Shown one piece after another: positions 1 through 8,322 of a DNA stretch of 64,000 nucleotides. The notes beneath the pieces were generated by a model. It made no database searches, had not been told where the DNA came from, and was given only the letters and a program-made list of their open reading frames with translations. Numbering within the stretch: position 1 is the stretch's first letter; each line of letters starts with the position of its first letter. The position numbers were made by a program, and so were the translations under genes. This stretch comes from JAVJST01 sp040219295 (GTDB lineage: Bacteria > Pseudomonadota > Alphaproteobacteria > Rhodospirillales > Casp-alpha2), in contig JAVJST010000008.1 of NCBI GenBank assembly GCA_040219295.1, forward strand, positions 186,001 to 250,000, in the 5' to 3' direction.

Positions 1-702
1 TGCTTTTGCGAAATACTCGACGGCACGCTGGTTATCCGGCGCAACTTTGTAGCCCTGCAGGAACGCTTGCCCCAGAAAGAAGCAGCTATCGACGGCGCCA
101 ACGTTGCAGGCGAGCTCAATATAGTGAATTCCCTTATCGACATCGGGCGGGACATCGCCGCCTCGCCCCAACAAGAGCGCCGCGCCATACTGCGCGCAAG
201 CTTCAGACTCGCCGCCCTCGCACGCCAAGGAGTAAAGCTCGACCGCGCGATTTTCGTCTTTCTCAACGCCAATGCCTTTGAAATAAGAAATCCCCAAGAG
301 CCTGCATGCGACCATGAGGCCCAGGTCACACGACCTGCGAGTCAGCTCGAACGACTTACGGGAATCGAAAGGCAAACCTCGCTCTTCAAGGAGATAGGCT
401 GCTGCCAGCAGAAGGCAGTCCTCCGGCACACCGTCATCGCAATTTTTCTGCAGTACTCGCGGCGGAACCTGGTTACCTTTCTGTTGATCCGAAGATTCCG
501 GGGCCCAGAACTTGTAACAAAGTTTGGAATCGTCGAACTCGCATTCCGTTTGCAGGTTTCGCGAGAACCAATCGCCGTCGGGCGATGCATACCCAGCTCC
601 CATTACGCTGCCCGGGGTGCCGAAAAATACGAGAAGCGAGACGGCCAGCATGGAAACTGTCGCAACCAAGGCGCGGCGCGTCGGCAAACGATCCATTTGC
701 AT
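1..702 (-). CDS. Sel1-repeat (cysteine-rich, Hcp-like) secreted protein, 3' end missing
   Basis: Reading the minus strand from an ATG at 702 gives 234 codons without a stop to the window edge, so the C-terminus is missing. The N-terminus is a basic stretch followed by a hydrophobic segment (residues about 11-35), a typical Sec signal peptide. Behind it are repeated Sel1-like units of about 36 residues with the pattern A..L...C..G...AC..LG..Y..G.GV..D...A. Paired cysteines recur, as in the Helicobacter cysteine-rich (Hcp) subgroup, where each repeat is disulfide-bonded. The role is inferred: a periplasmic or secreted scaffold for protein contacts. A second in-frame ATG lies at 696. The plus-strand ORFs over this stretch are shadows. 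Confidence 0.8.
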   Translation of the reverse strand, partial: MQMDRLPTRRALVATVSMLAVSLLVFFGTPGSVMGAGYASPDGDWFSRNLQTECEFDDSKLCYKFWAPESSDQQKGNQVPPRVLQKNCDDGVPEDCLLLAAAYLLEERGLPFDSRKSFELTRRSCDLGLMVACRLLGISYFKGIGVEKDENRAVELYSLACEGGESEACAQYGAALLLGRGGDVPPDVDKGIHYIELACNVGAVDSCFFLGQAFLQGYKVAPDNQRAVEYFAKA

Positions 703-1006
703 ACTTGGATTCGGATTTAACAGCTTAGTGAACATCTCGACCGGGCTGGAACAGTTATGAATGTCAGCGCCCAGTATCGTCGCGATCTAGGCAGTGTAAA
801 TATGTTCACTCTTATCTCGTATCTGGTGTGGTGCTGACGGTCGTCTCTAACGCTAAGCTATAAACAGTAACATGTTCTTGGCGTCCGCTTCTGGCTAATG
901 GCGGACGAAACGAGCACCCGGCCAAGGCGTCCACTTCTGAACCGGATCTGTCCACAGTGAACCTCGCCGCCGGCCCATTCCAATCAGGCCAACGGGCGGA
1001 CCCCGG
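703..1006. other. Gene-free stretch
   Basis: I see no convincing coding frame, RNA gene or strong terminator between the start of the Sel1 gene and the oxygenase remnant. The A+T-richer part at about 770-870 probably holds the promoter of the minus-strand Sel1 gene, but no clear -35/-10 pair could be fixed. Confidence 0.4.
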
Positions 1007-1108
1007 TCACACGAAGTCCGGGCCGTGGACCGAGGCGACCAGCGCCAGCCGGTTGCCGGATACCATCGGCGCGACGCGGTGGAGCATATGCGCCGCGAAC
1101 GCCACCAT
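1007..1108 (-). pseudogene. Remnant of a 2-oxoglutarate/Fe(II) oxygenase (PKHD-type), C-terminal scrap
   Basis: A 33-codon minus-strand frame ending in TGA at 1007-1009 resembles the last strands of PKHD-type prolyl/asparaginyl hydroxylases. It has a 'LHRVAP' motif, where the His would be the distal iron ligand, and then an 'R.ALV....GP.F' segment where the Arg would bind 2-oxoglutarate. No HxD motif or earlier part of the domain could be found upstream, where the frame dissolves. It is best read as a decayed gene end; chance similarity is possible because the fragment is short. Confidence 0.4.
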
Positions 1109-1220
1109 CGCCCGATGGCCAGCTATTGTCGGCGGACGTTTCGATGGGGGCGTTTCGTATTGCTAAGCCGCTGGATGTTTTCGGAGGATAAGTGTCACTC
1201 TGTTGAAACGGGATGACAGC

Positions 1221-2342
1221 ATGTATCCAATGACCAAGCTCTTGCAATCGATTGCGATTGTCGTCGCGGTTTCCCTGATCGGGAGTAGTCCAAGCATGGC
1301 CGATGCCGCGACAACGGGCTCAGGAAAGCGGGTTCCCGCAGAGTGGGAACCCCAAGAAGCGATCTGGCTACAGTGGCCGGGCCGGTGGGAGAGATCTCAC
1401 GAGGAGGCTTTCGCCAAGTTCTCGAACGTGATCGTCGGTTACGAGACCCTCCACATTCTGTATCACTCCAAGAATGTCCTGGAGAATGCAAGAGCCGCTC
1501 TGACCGATGCGGGCAGCGATCCCGACCATCCCCGGATCGTCTGGCACCACGTCGCGAACGATAATGCCTGGATGCGCGACAACGGCCCTGTCTACGTGGT
1601 CGAAGACGGCGAGCTGCGTATTCAGAACTGGGAGTTCGATGCCTGGGGCGGCGCATTCGGCCCGGATGTATCTTTTTCGTATGACAATCGGGTCCCGGAT
1701 GAAGTCGGGGCATTCCTGGGAATGCCGGTTGACCAGGTGGACATCGTACACGAGCGCGGGAACCTGGAGTTCAACGGCGTGGATACGGTCATGCTCAACT
1801 GGAGTACGATCGGTGATCCGCGTCGCAACCCGGGTTACACCCGCGAACAGGCGGAAAGAGACCTTAAAAGCCGGTTCGGCGTTTCCCGTGTCGTCTTTAT
1901 CGAGGGCGTTCCGGCAGGGGATCTGACGAACGGTCACATTGACGGCATTGCACGCTTCATCGACCCGACAACGGTCGTAGTTGCGCAATGTACCGGAGGT
2001 TCGCAATGCAGGCCGGACGATGGCGCCACGGGCACGGTTCTGGAAGCCGCGGCGCAGACGATCGCCGATGCCGGTTTGAAGGTCATCCGCGACCCGATCG
2101 AGGGCTCTGTACGCTACAAAGGTCAGGTTTTCGATACCAACTACATGAACTGGCTCGTCGGAAACGGGTTCGTCATCACCGTCGGTTTTGGCGACGCCGA
2201 AACGGATGCGAACGCGAAGAAGCGCCTGGAAAGCTACTTCCCGGGCCGGGACGTCTACGTGATCGAAATGCTTGATTCGTGGTCGGCGGGTGGCGGTGTT
2301 CACTGCCATACAAATGACCAGCCGCTCCTGCTCCGGGAGTAG
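1221..2342 (+). CDS. Exported agmatine deiminase / peptidylarginine deiminase family protein
   Basis: 373 residues of the PAD_porph/agmatine deiminase family, which hydrolyses guanidino groups to ureido groups and ammonia. Family signatures visible: 'MRDNGP' near residues 118-123, 'ERGNLEFNG' (substrate-loop region, about 178-186), His239 in 'GHIDG', and the nucleophile Cys362 in 'GGGVHCHT'. Residues 1-29 form a Sec-type signal peptide, whereas ordinary AguA is cytosolic, so this enzyme should act in the periplasm or outside. The ATG at 1221 was preferred because it begins the signal peptide; a TTG at 1203 sits 15 nt behind a GGAGG and is an alternative. Free agmatine, peptidyl-arginine or another guanidino compound could be the substrate. 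It stands alone in its orientation. Confidence 0.82.
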   Translation: MYPMTKLLQSIAIVVAVSLIGSSPSMADAATTGSGKRVPAEWEPQEAIWLQWPGRWERSHEEAFAKFSNVIVGYETLHILYHSKNVLENARAALTDAGSDPDHPRIVWHHVANDNAWMRDNGPVYVVEDGELRIQNWEFDAWGGAFGPDVSFSYDNRVPDEVGAFLGMPVDQVDIVHERGNLEFNGVDTVMLNWSTIGDPRRNPGYTREQAERDLKSRFGVSRVVFIEGVPAGDLTNGHIDGIARFIDPTTVVVAQCTGGSQCRPDDGATGTVLEAAAQTIADAGLKVIRDPIEGSVRYKGQVFDTNYMNWLVGNGFVITVGFGDAETDANAKKRLESYFPGRDVYVIEMLDSWSAGGGVHCHTNDQPLLLRE

Positions 2343-2850
2343 ACCTCCGATCTCGCCGCGACCACACGACCGTGGCGAACCGTATCAGCCCGATGGTTTC
2401 GCGCCTGGACGTGCCCTGATCAGAACCTGGCACTCTCGCAGGCGCTGACGATGGGGCAGACGGCATTCACCGGCACGGACAAACTTGACATTACAGGATT
2501 TTCGTCCTATATTGGAGTTGGTTTTTTTGCGATGGTGAATAGGACTGTCGGCGGATCGGGTTGCACCGCGCGAAGGCGACCGGGATGGCTACGCGTGCCT
2601 TCATCCGGGGACCGCCACCCCACCCTGAGATGATGAGAAAAGCGAAGCACCCGGGGGGTCTTAAACATTCTTCATCAATTTTCATCCGCTCGGCGGGGAA
2701 CGGGGGCGTCGGATTTGGACGCGAAAATGACCTGAAATAGCCCAAGATGACCCTGACGCGGAGGCCGTTATCGCGCGAAATCAACGGGTTAAGGGCGCAG
2801 GGTCAAAACAAAATGACCAAAATAACCGTGCCGCACGGCGTCCCGGTGGT
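2343..2850. other. Intergenic stretch between convergent genes
   Basis: This 508-bp stretch separates the convergent deiminase gene and soxG. Short frames here have no family resemblance and were not called. The one feature that stands out is a near-consensus sigma70 promoter at 2485-2513 facing right. No strong intrinsic terminator was found for either flanking gene. Confidence 0.5.
2485..2513 (+). promoter_or_regulatory. Orphan near-consensus sigma70 promoter
   Basis: TTGACA at 2485-2490, a 17-bp spacer and TATATT at 2508-2513 match the sigma70 consensus in 11 of 12 positions. The spacer contains the imperfect palindrome AGGA-N6-TCCT, which could be an operator. Nothing recognisable lies downstream on this strand. 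A 33-codon frame starts at ATG 2532; otherwise the transcript would run antisense into soxG. Confidence 0.45.
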
Positions 2851-3504
2851 TCAGGCCGCGTCGGTCGGTGTCCACTGCCGCGCGACGGTCGCCAGGTAGT
2901 TCCACAGGTACTGCGCGTAGGTCCAGCGCACCTGCAGCCGGTAGGACGGCGCGTCCGTCATGCAGTGCAGCAGGATCGACGCCTTGACGAACACCGTTTG
3001 GGCGCACTGCCCGGGCTTGAACACGTCCGCATGGACATCGAACGGCGTGCCACGCATCAGCACGTCGCGCGCATGCCGGCCGGCAAGATCGATCACCACG
3101 TAGTAGTCCGAGACGTCGGTGACCGCCGCGTGCACGCCCGAGAGCTTGTCGCGCAGCGTTCCGACCAGGGCGCCCTCGCCGTTCGGCGGCGTGTGCACCA
3201 GCCATTCGTCGGGACCCAGCCAATAGATCACGTTGTGGCCCGGTCCGGCGCGGTGCTCGGTGGCCTCGGCGTCGGGTAGGCCCGTGCCGGGGCGCTCGGA
3301 AACCGTGTTCGGCGCGGTCGGCAACCGAACGCCGACGGCTTCGGCGACGCCCTTGGCGAACACCGGATCGTCCGAGTCGCCGCGGATGTTGATCTTGCCG
3401 ACGAGCGGCACCTCGGTCAGCGAGATGCCGCCGACCGGAGAGATCAGCCCGGAAAGCGGGCTGACCGGCTTCGGATTGTTGACGTCGAACCCGGAATCAG
3501 CCAC
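2851..3504 (-). CDS. soxG: Sarcosine oxidase, gamma subunit
   Basis: 217 residues matching the SoxG family, the small subunit of heterotetrameric sarcosine oxidase, which oxidatively demethylates sarcosine to glycine with transfer of the methyl carbon to tetrahydrofolate and release of H2O2. Typical features are the 'LGPDEWL' segment near residues 90-100 and the C-terminal 'YAQYLWNYL' region. It is the last gene of soxBDAG and overlaps the soxA stop by 8 nt, which implies translational coupling. It is somewhat longer at the N-terminus than many homologues. Confidence 0.93.
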   Translation of the reverse strand: MADSGFDVNNPKPVSPLSGLISPVGGISLTEVPLVGKINIRGDSDDPVFAKGVAEAVGVRLPTAPNTVSERPGTGLPDAEATEHRAGPGHNVIYWLGPDEWLVHTPPNGEGALVGTLRDKLSGVHAAVTDVSDYYVVIDLAGRHARDVLMRGTPFDVHADVFKPGQCAQTVFVKASILLHCMTDAPSYRLQVRWTYAQYLWNYLATVARQWTPTDAA

Positions 3505-6500
3505 GGACCCGCTCCCCTTCCTTGTCGAAGAACACAGTATCGGTGATCGTGACCCGTTGATGGTCGCCGTCGATCAGCGGCACGGCGAACGACTGGCCGA
3601 TCTTGTCGCGGCCGCCCTTGACGAGCGCGAGCGCGATCGAGCGGCCGACGTTCGGGCTCATGTAGCTCGACGTGATGTGGCCGATCATCTCCATCGGCGG
3701 CCTCGACTTCAGTTCCTTCACCAGGTGCGCGCCCTCAGGCAGCACGAAGTGCGGATCGTCGCTCAGCACGCCGACCAGCTGCTTGCGTCCCTCGCGCGCG
3801 GTGTCCGGCCGCGTGAACGAACGCCGGCCGAGGAAGTCGCCCTTCTTCTTGGAGACGATCCAGTCCATGCCAACGTCCATCGGCGTGCAGGTGCCGTCGG
3901 TGTCCTGACCGACGATGATGAAACCCTTCTCGGCGCGCAGCACGTGCATGGTTTCGGTGCCGTAGGGACAGATGCCGTGTTTCTCGCCGTGCGCCATCAG
4001 GGCTTCCCAGAGATGCAGACCCCAGCGCTGGGGCACGTTGATCTCGTAGGCGATTTCACCGGTGAAGCTGATGCGGAAAACCCGGGCCGGAACGCCGGCA
4101 ACCTTGCCTTCGCGCATCGACATGAACGGAAAGGATTCCGGATCGAGGTCGATGTCGGTGAGCTCGGCCAGCAGGTCGCGCGCCTTCGGCCCCGAGATCG
4201 AGGCAACGGCCCACTGTTCGGTGACAGAGGTGCAATAGACCTTCATCTCCGGCCATTCGGTCTGCAGCCATTCCTCGAGCCAGGCCATGACCCGGCCGGC
4301 GCCGCCGGTGGTCGTCGTCATGTGGAAATGATTCTCCGCCAAACGCGTGGTCACGCCGTCGTCGAAGATCATGCCGTGTTCGTTGAGCATCAGCCCATAG
4401 CGGCAGTTGCCGACGCCCAGTTTCTGCCAGGCGTTGGTGTAGATCATCTCGAGGAAGGACGCGGCGTCCGGTCCCTGGATGTCGATCTTGCCGAGCGTCG
4501 AGGCGTCAACCATGCCGACGGTCTCGCGAGCCGCCAGGCACTCGCGCTGAACGGCGGCATGCATGTCCTCGCCCGGTTTCGGGAAGTACCACGGCCGCTT
4601 CCAGTCGCCGACGTCCTCGAACACCGCGCCGTTGGCGACATGCCACTCGTGCATCGCCGAGCCGCGTTCCTGCTCGAACAGCGGCCCGTGGTTGAGGCCG
4701 GTGGCGGCGCCGAAGGTGACCGGCGTGTAGTTGGGCCGGAACGTTGTCGTGCCGACGTCGGGGATGTCGACGCCCTGCGCAGCCGCCATGATGCCGATGG
4801 CGTTGACGTTCGACGTCTTGCCCTGGTCGGTGCCCATGCCGGTCGTCGTGTAGCGCTTGGTGTGCTCGACGGAGACGTAGCCCTCGCGGCTGGCGAGGCG
4901 CAGATCATCGGCGGTCGAGTCGTTCTGGAACTCGTGAAACTTCTTGCCGTGGCCGTGGGACGGCACTTCCCAGAGCGCCATGATCGGCTCCTCGGGCTGG
5001 CTGTCCGCCGCCGGGACCGGGGCGGCGCTGGCGTTGGCGAAGCCCGCGGCGCGCGCCGCATCGGCACCGGCCTCGGCGCCTTCCGACAAACAGCCCGCGA
5101 GGTCCATGGTGCCGTTGCAGGCACCGGCCGAACGGCTCGGGTTGATTTTCGGCGCGGGACCCGGAACGAACATGGTCTTTGCCGCGTCCCACGTCAGCTT
5201 GCCGCGCGACTGGCTGAACAGGTGCACGGTCGGGTTCCAGCCGCCCGACATGGCGATGCAGTCGCAGTTGATGGCGAAGTGCGCGCCGGTGACGTCGCTG
5301 CCGTCCGCGTTGAGCTCCATGACCTCGGCGCCGCGAACGCGCTGGCCGCCCTTGACGTTGGTGATCACCGAGTTGGCGTAGACCTTGACTCCGGCGGCCT
5401 CGGCCTCGCGCACCAGCTCGCCCGATGGCGCCTTGCGGGAGTCGCAGACATAGACCCGGACGCCGGACTTCTTGGCGTCGATCGCGGTGCGGTAGGCGCT
5501 GTCGTTGTTGGTGAACACCAGGATCTCGCGGCCCGGCAACACGCCGTAGCGGTTGATGTAGGTCCGCACCGCGCCGGCCAGCATGATGCCCGGCCGGTCG
5601 TTGTTGGCGAACACCAGCGGCCGCTCGATGGCACCGGCGGCAAGCACCACCTGTCTGGCGCGGATCTTGAGAAACCGTTCGCGCGGTTCGTCGCCGCCGC
5701 GGCCCGGACCGAGGTGGTTGGTGACACGCTGCAGAGCGGTCAGCCAGTTCTGGTCGTAGTATCCGGCGACCGTGGTACGCGGCAGCAAGGTCACGTTGGC
5801 CATGCCCGAGAGATGCCGGACGGTCTCGGCGACCCAGTCGCCCGCCGGCTTGCCGTCGACGCTGACGGTATCGGCAAGTAACGCGCCGCCGAACTCGGAC
5901 TGCTCGTCGGCCACGATGACCCGGGCGCCGGACTTCGCGGCCGAAAGTGCCGCCATCAGGCCCGCCGCGCCGCCACCGGCGACCAGCACGTCGCAGTGCA
6001 GGTGCACGTTCTCGTACCAGTCGGGATCGTGTTCGACCGGGCTCTCGCCCATGCCGGCGGCCTTGCGGATCTGGCGCTCGTAGAACATCCAGAGCTTGGG
6101 CGGCCACATGAAGGTCTTGTAGTAGAAACCTGCCGGCAGCAAACGCGCGAACCACGTGTTGATCGCGTTGATGTCGAAGCCGACCGACGGCCAGCAATTC
6201 TGGCTCTTGGCCTTGAGGCCGTCATAAAGCTCGATGACCGGCGCGCGGGTGTTGGGCTCGGTGTAGGCGCCCTCCTCCAGCTGCACGACGGCATTGGGCT
6301 CCTCGCAGCCGGCGGTCATGATGCCGCGCGGCCGGTGGTACTTGAAGCTGCGCCCGGTCAGGTGAACGCCGTTGGCGAGCAGCGCCGAGGCCAGGGTGTC
6401 GCCGTAGTAGCCCTGGTAGTCCTTACCGTCGTAGCGGAACGACAACGGTTGCGAGCGGTTGATGCGGCCACCGTCGGCGAGACGATAAGGCTGACTGGAC

Positions 6501-6511
6501 GACCGGCTCAT
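3497..6511 (-). CDS. soxA: Sarcosine oxidase, alpha subunit
   Basis: 1004 residues, the normal size for SoxA. In order: an N-terminal ferredoxin-like domain (about 20-110), a Rossmann dinucleotide-binding domain with GGGAAG at residues 179-184 that binds NAD+, and a C-terminal aminomethyltransferase (GcvT-like) half of about 380 residues that takes the methylene group onto folate. Its start overlaps the soxD stop as ATGA. It works with SoxB (FAD/FMN), SoxD (zinc) and SoxG in the cytoplasm, taking the sarcosine that creatinase, encoded 2.3 kb away, would release. Confidence 0.97.
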   Translation of the reverse strand: MSRSSSQPYRLADGGRINRSQPLSFRYDGKDYQGYYGDTLASALLANGVHLTGRSFKYHRPRGIMTAGCEEPNAVVQLEEGAYTEPNTRAPVIELYDGLKAKSQNCWPSVGFDINAINTWFARLLPAGFYYKTFMWPPKLWMFYERQIRKAAGMGESPVEHDPDWYENVHLHCDVLVAGGGAAGLMAALSAAKSGARVIVADEQSEFGGALLADTVSVDGKPAGDWVAETVRHLSGMANVTLLPRTTVAGYYDQNWLTALQRVTNHLGPGRGGDEPRERFLKIRARQVVLAAGAIERPLVFANNDRPGIMLAGAVRTYINRYGVLPGREILVFTNNDSAYRTAIDAKKSGVRVYVCDSRKAPSGELVREAEAAGVKVYANSVITNVKGGQRVRGAEVMELNADGSDVTGAHFAINCDCIAMSGGWNPTVHLFSQSRGKLTWDAAKTMFVPGPAPKINPSRSAGACNGTMDLAGCLSEGAEAGADAARAAGFANASAAPVPAADSQPEEPIMALWEVPSHGHGKKFHEFQNDSTADDLRLASREGYVSVEHTKRYTTTGMGTDQGKTSNVNAIGIMAAAQGVDIPDVGTTTFRPNYTPVTFGAATGLNHGPLFEQERGSAMHEWHVANGAVFEDVGDWKRPWYFPKPGEDMHAAVQRECLAARETVGMVDASTLGKIDIQGPDAASFLEMIYTNAWQKLGVGNCRYGLMLNEHGMIFDDGVTTRLAENHFHMTTTTGGAGRVMAWLEEWLQTEWPEMKVYCTSVTEQWAVASISGPKARDLLAELTDIDLDPESFPFMSMREGKVAGVPARVFRISFTGEIAYEINVPQRWGLHLWEALMAHGEKHGICPYGTETMHVLRAEKGFIIVGQDTDGTCTPMDVGMDWIVSKKKGDFLGRRSFTRPDTAREGRKQLVGVLSDDPHFVLPEGAHLVKELKSRPPMEMIGHITSSYMSPNVGRSIALALVKGGRDKIGQSFAVPLIDGDHQRVTITDTVFFDKEGERVRG

Positions 6512-6801
6512 TGCCCGCCCTCCCCGTCAACGGACGGTTTCGGCTCGCCCGGTTTGTAGAACCCCAGGAACTCGTCGGTCACGGTATGGCGCACGGCGTT
6601 GAACCAGCGGCGGCAGCCGTGGCTGTGGACCCAACGCTCGTAGTGCACGCCCTTCGGGTTGGTTCGGAAGAAGACGTAGTCGCCCCACTGCTCATCGGTC
6701 AGGCTGTCGGGGTCCTTTGGACGCGCGATGTGGGCTTCGCCACCGTGGCTGAACTCGGTCATGTCGCGTTCGCCGCACCAGGGACACTTGATCAGGAACA
6801 T
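6508..6801 (-). CDS. soxD: Sarcosine oxidase, delta subunit
   Basis: 97 residues of the SoxD family, the zinc-binding subunit that cradles the heterotetramer. The zinc ligands fit the visible 'CPWCG' at residues 6-10, a following His, and 'HSHGCRRWF' near residue 60. It starts 19 nt after the soxB stop and overlaps soxA by 4 nt. Confidence 0.95.
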   Translation of the reverse strand: MFLIKCPWCGERDMTEFSHGGEAHIARPKDPDSLTDEQWGDYVFFRTNPKGVHYERWVHSHGCRRWFNAVRHTVTDEFLGFYKPGEPKPSVDGEGGQ

Positions 6802-6820
6802 GCTGTATATCCTCTCCGGC

Positions 6821-8065
6821 TCAGTGCGCGACGGCGGCGGCCGCCGCCTCGTCGATCAATGCGCCCGAGTAGTGGCGGTCGATGGCGAACGGTGCCGCGA
6901 TGGGGTGCATTTCGCCCTTGGCGAGCGAGGCCGCGAATACGTGGCCCGAGCCCGGGGTCGCCTTGAAGCCGCCGGTGCCCCAGCCGACGTTGAAGTAGAG
7001 GTTCTCGACCGGCGTCTTGGAAATGATCGGCGAACGATCGAGGGTGACGTCGGTAATGCCCCCCCAGGTGCGCATCATGCGCACGCGGCGGAAGATCGGG
7101 TAGAGCTCGCAGATCGGCCCGACGACGTGCTCGACCTGGTCGAAGCAGCCGCGCTGGGAATACGACACGAACGGGTCGCCCGACCCGCCGATGACCAACT
7201 CGCCCTTGTCGGACTGGCTGATGTAGGCGTGAATGGTGTTGTCCATGACGACGCAGTCGATGATCGGCTTCATCGGCTCCGAGACGAAGGCCTGCAGCGG
7301 CGTCGATTCGATCGGCAGGCGGAACCCGGCCATGCCGGCGAGAACGCCTGAATGACCGGCGGCGACGACGCCGACCTTCTTGGCGCCGATGGCGCCCCGA
7401 GTCGTCTCGACACCCCTGACGACGCCGTTCTCGATCCGAAACCCGGTGACCTCGCAATTCTGGATGATGTCGACGCCGCGCTCGTCCGCGGCCCGGGCGT
7501 AGCCCCAGGCGACGGCGTCGTGACGCGCCGTACCGCCGCGGCGCTGCAGCAGCGCGCCCCTGATTTCATAGCGACTGTTGAGATTGATGAACGGCACCAT
7601 CTGCTGGACCTGACCCGGGGTCAGGAACTCGGAATCGATGCCGTTGAGGTGGATCGCATTGCCGCGCCGGCCGATCTCCTGCATGTCGTGCACGGTATGC
7701 GCGATGTGCAGCAGGCCGCGTGGGCTGAACATGACGTTGTAGTTCAGTTCCTGGCTGAGGCTCTCCCACAGCTTGACCGAGTGATCGTAGAGCGCCGCCG
7801 ACTCGTCCCATAGGTAGTTCGAACGGACAATGGTCGTATTGCGGCCCGTGTTGCCGCCACCAAGCCAGCCCTTCTCGATCACCGCGACGTTGGTGATGCC
7901 GTGTTCCTTGGCGAGGTAATAAGCCGTCGCAAGCCCGTGACCGCCGCCGCCGACGATGACCACATCGTATTCCGGCTTGGGATCCGGGCTGCGCCAGTGA
8001 CGCGGCCAGTCCTGATGGTAGTTCAGCGCGTTACGCGCCAAAGAGAAGACGGAAAACTTGACCAT
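6821..8065 (-). CDS. soxB: Sarcosine oxidase, beta subunit
   Basis: 414 residues from the ATG at 8065, which opens the usual N-terminus 'MVKFSVFSL'. An in-frame upstream extension to 8131 is possible but unlike the family. SoxB is the catalytic flavoprotein (DAO family): 'VGGGGHGLATAYYLA' near residue 38 is the FAD site and 'NTGRNTTIVRSNY' is a family hallmark. His182 in 'GTARHDAV' fits the histidine that carries covalent FMN in characterised enzymes. First gene of soxBDAG. The glyA and purU genes often attached to this operon are not in the window. Confidence 0.96.
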   Translation of the reverse strand: MVKFSVFSLARNALNYHQDWPRHWRSPDPKPEYDVVIVGGGGHGLATAYYLAKEHGITNVAVIEKGWLGGGNTGRNTTIVRSNYLWDESAALYDHSVKLWESLSQELNYNVMFSPRGLLHIAHTVHDMQEIGRRGNAIHLNGIDSEFLTPGQVQQMVPFINLNSRYEIRGALLQRRGGTARHDAVAWGYARAADERGVDIIQNCEVTGFRIENGVVRGVETTRGAIGAKKVGVVAAGHSGVLAGMAGFRLPIESTPLQAFVSEPMKPIIDCVVMDNTIHAYISQSDKGELVIGGSGDPFVSYSQRGCFDQVEHVVGPICELYPIFRRVRMMRTWGGITDVTLDRSPIISKTPVENLYFNVGWGTGGFKATPGSGHVFAASLAKGEMHPIAAPFAIDRHYSGALIDEAAAAAVAH

Positions 8066-8322
8066 GTTCTGTCCCTGTTCCGCTGCGCCCGAGCCAGACG
8101 CAAACCGATCCCCGACGCGACGAGCGCGCACTCTAACAAAGCGCGGGCCCGGTGATCATCCGAAATCGACATCCGGTATCTGATCCTCGACGTGAGGTCG
8201 AACCCCGGAAAATTCAACGCCGTGCACCAAATTTTGCCATGTGACCGGGTGCAGGTTAACCTTGCTCTCGCCGATCAGGACAACACGTCATAGCCAGACC
8301 TGATCACGAGGGAAGAACGAAT

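Noticed and set aside
67..720. A 217-codon plus-strand frame at the left edge.
   Set aside because: It is the shadow of the minus-strand Sel1 gene, which has a signal peptide and clear repeat motifs; the plus frame has no family likeness.
2491..2784. A 97-codon minus-strand frame in the deiminase-soxG gap.
   Set aside because: No domain, no clear ribosome site, and composition like non-coding DNA.
3233..5881. An 882-codon plus-strand frame opposite soxA.
   Set aside because: It is a GC-driven antisense open frame, rich in Arg/Val/Asp/His and without domains; soxA on the other strand is certain.
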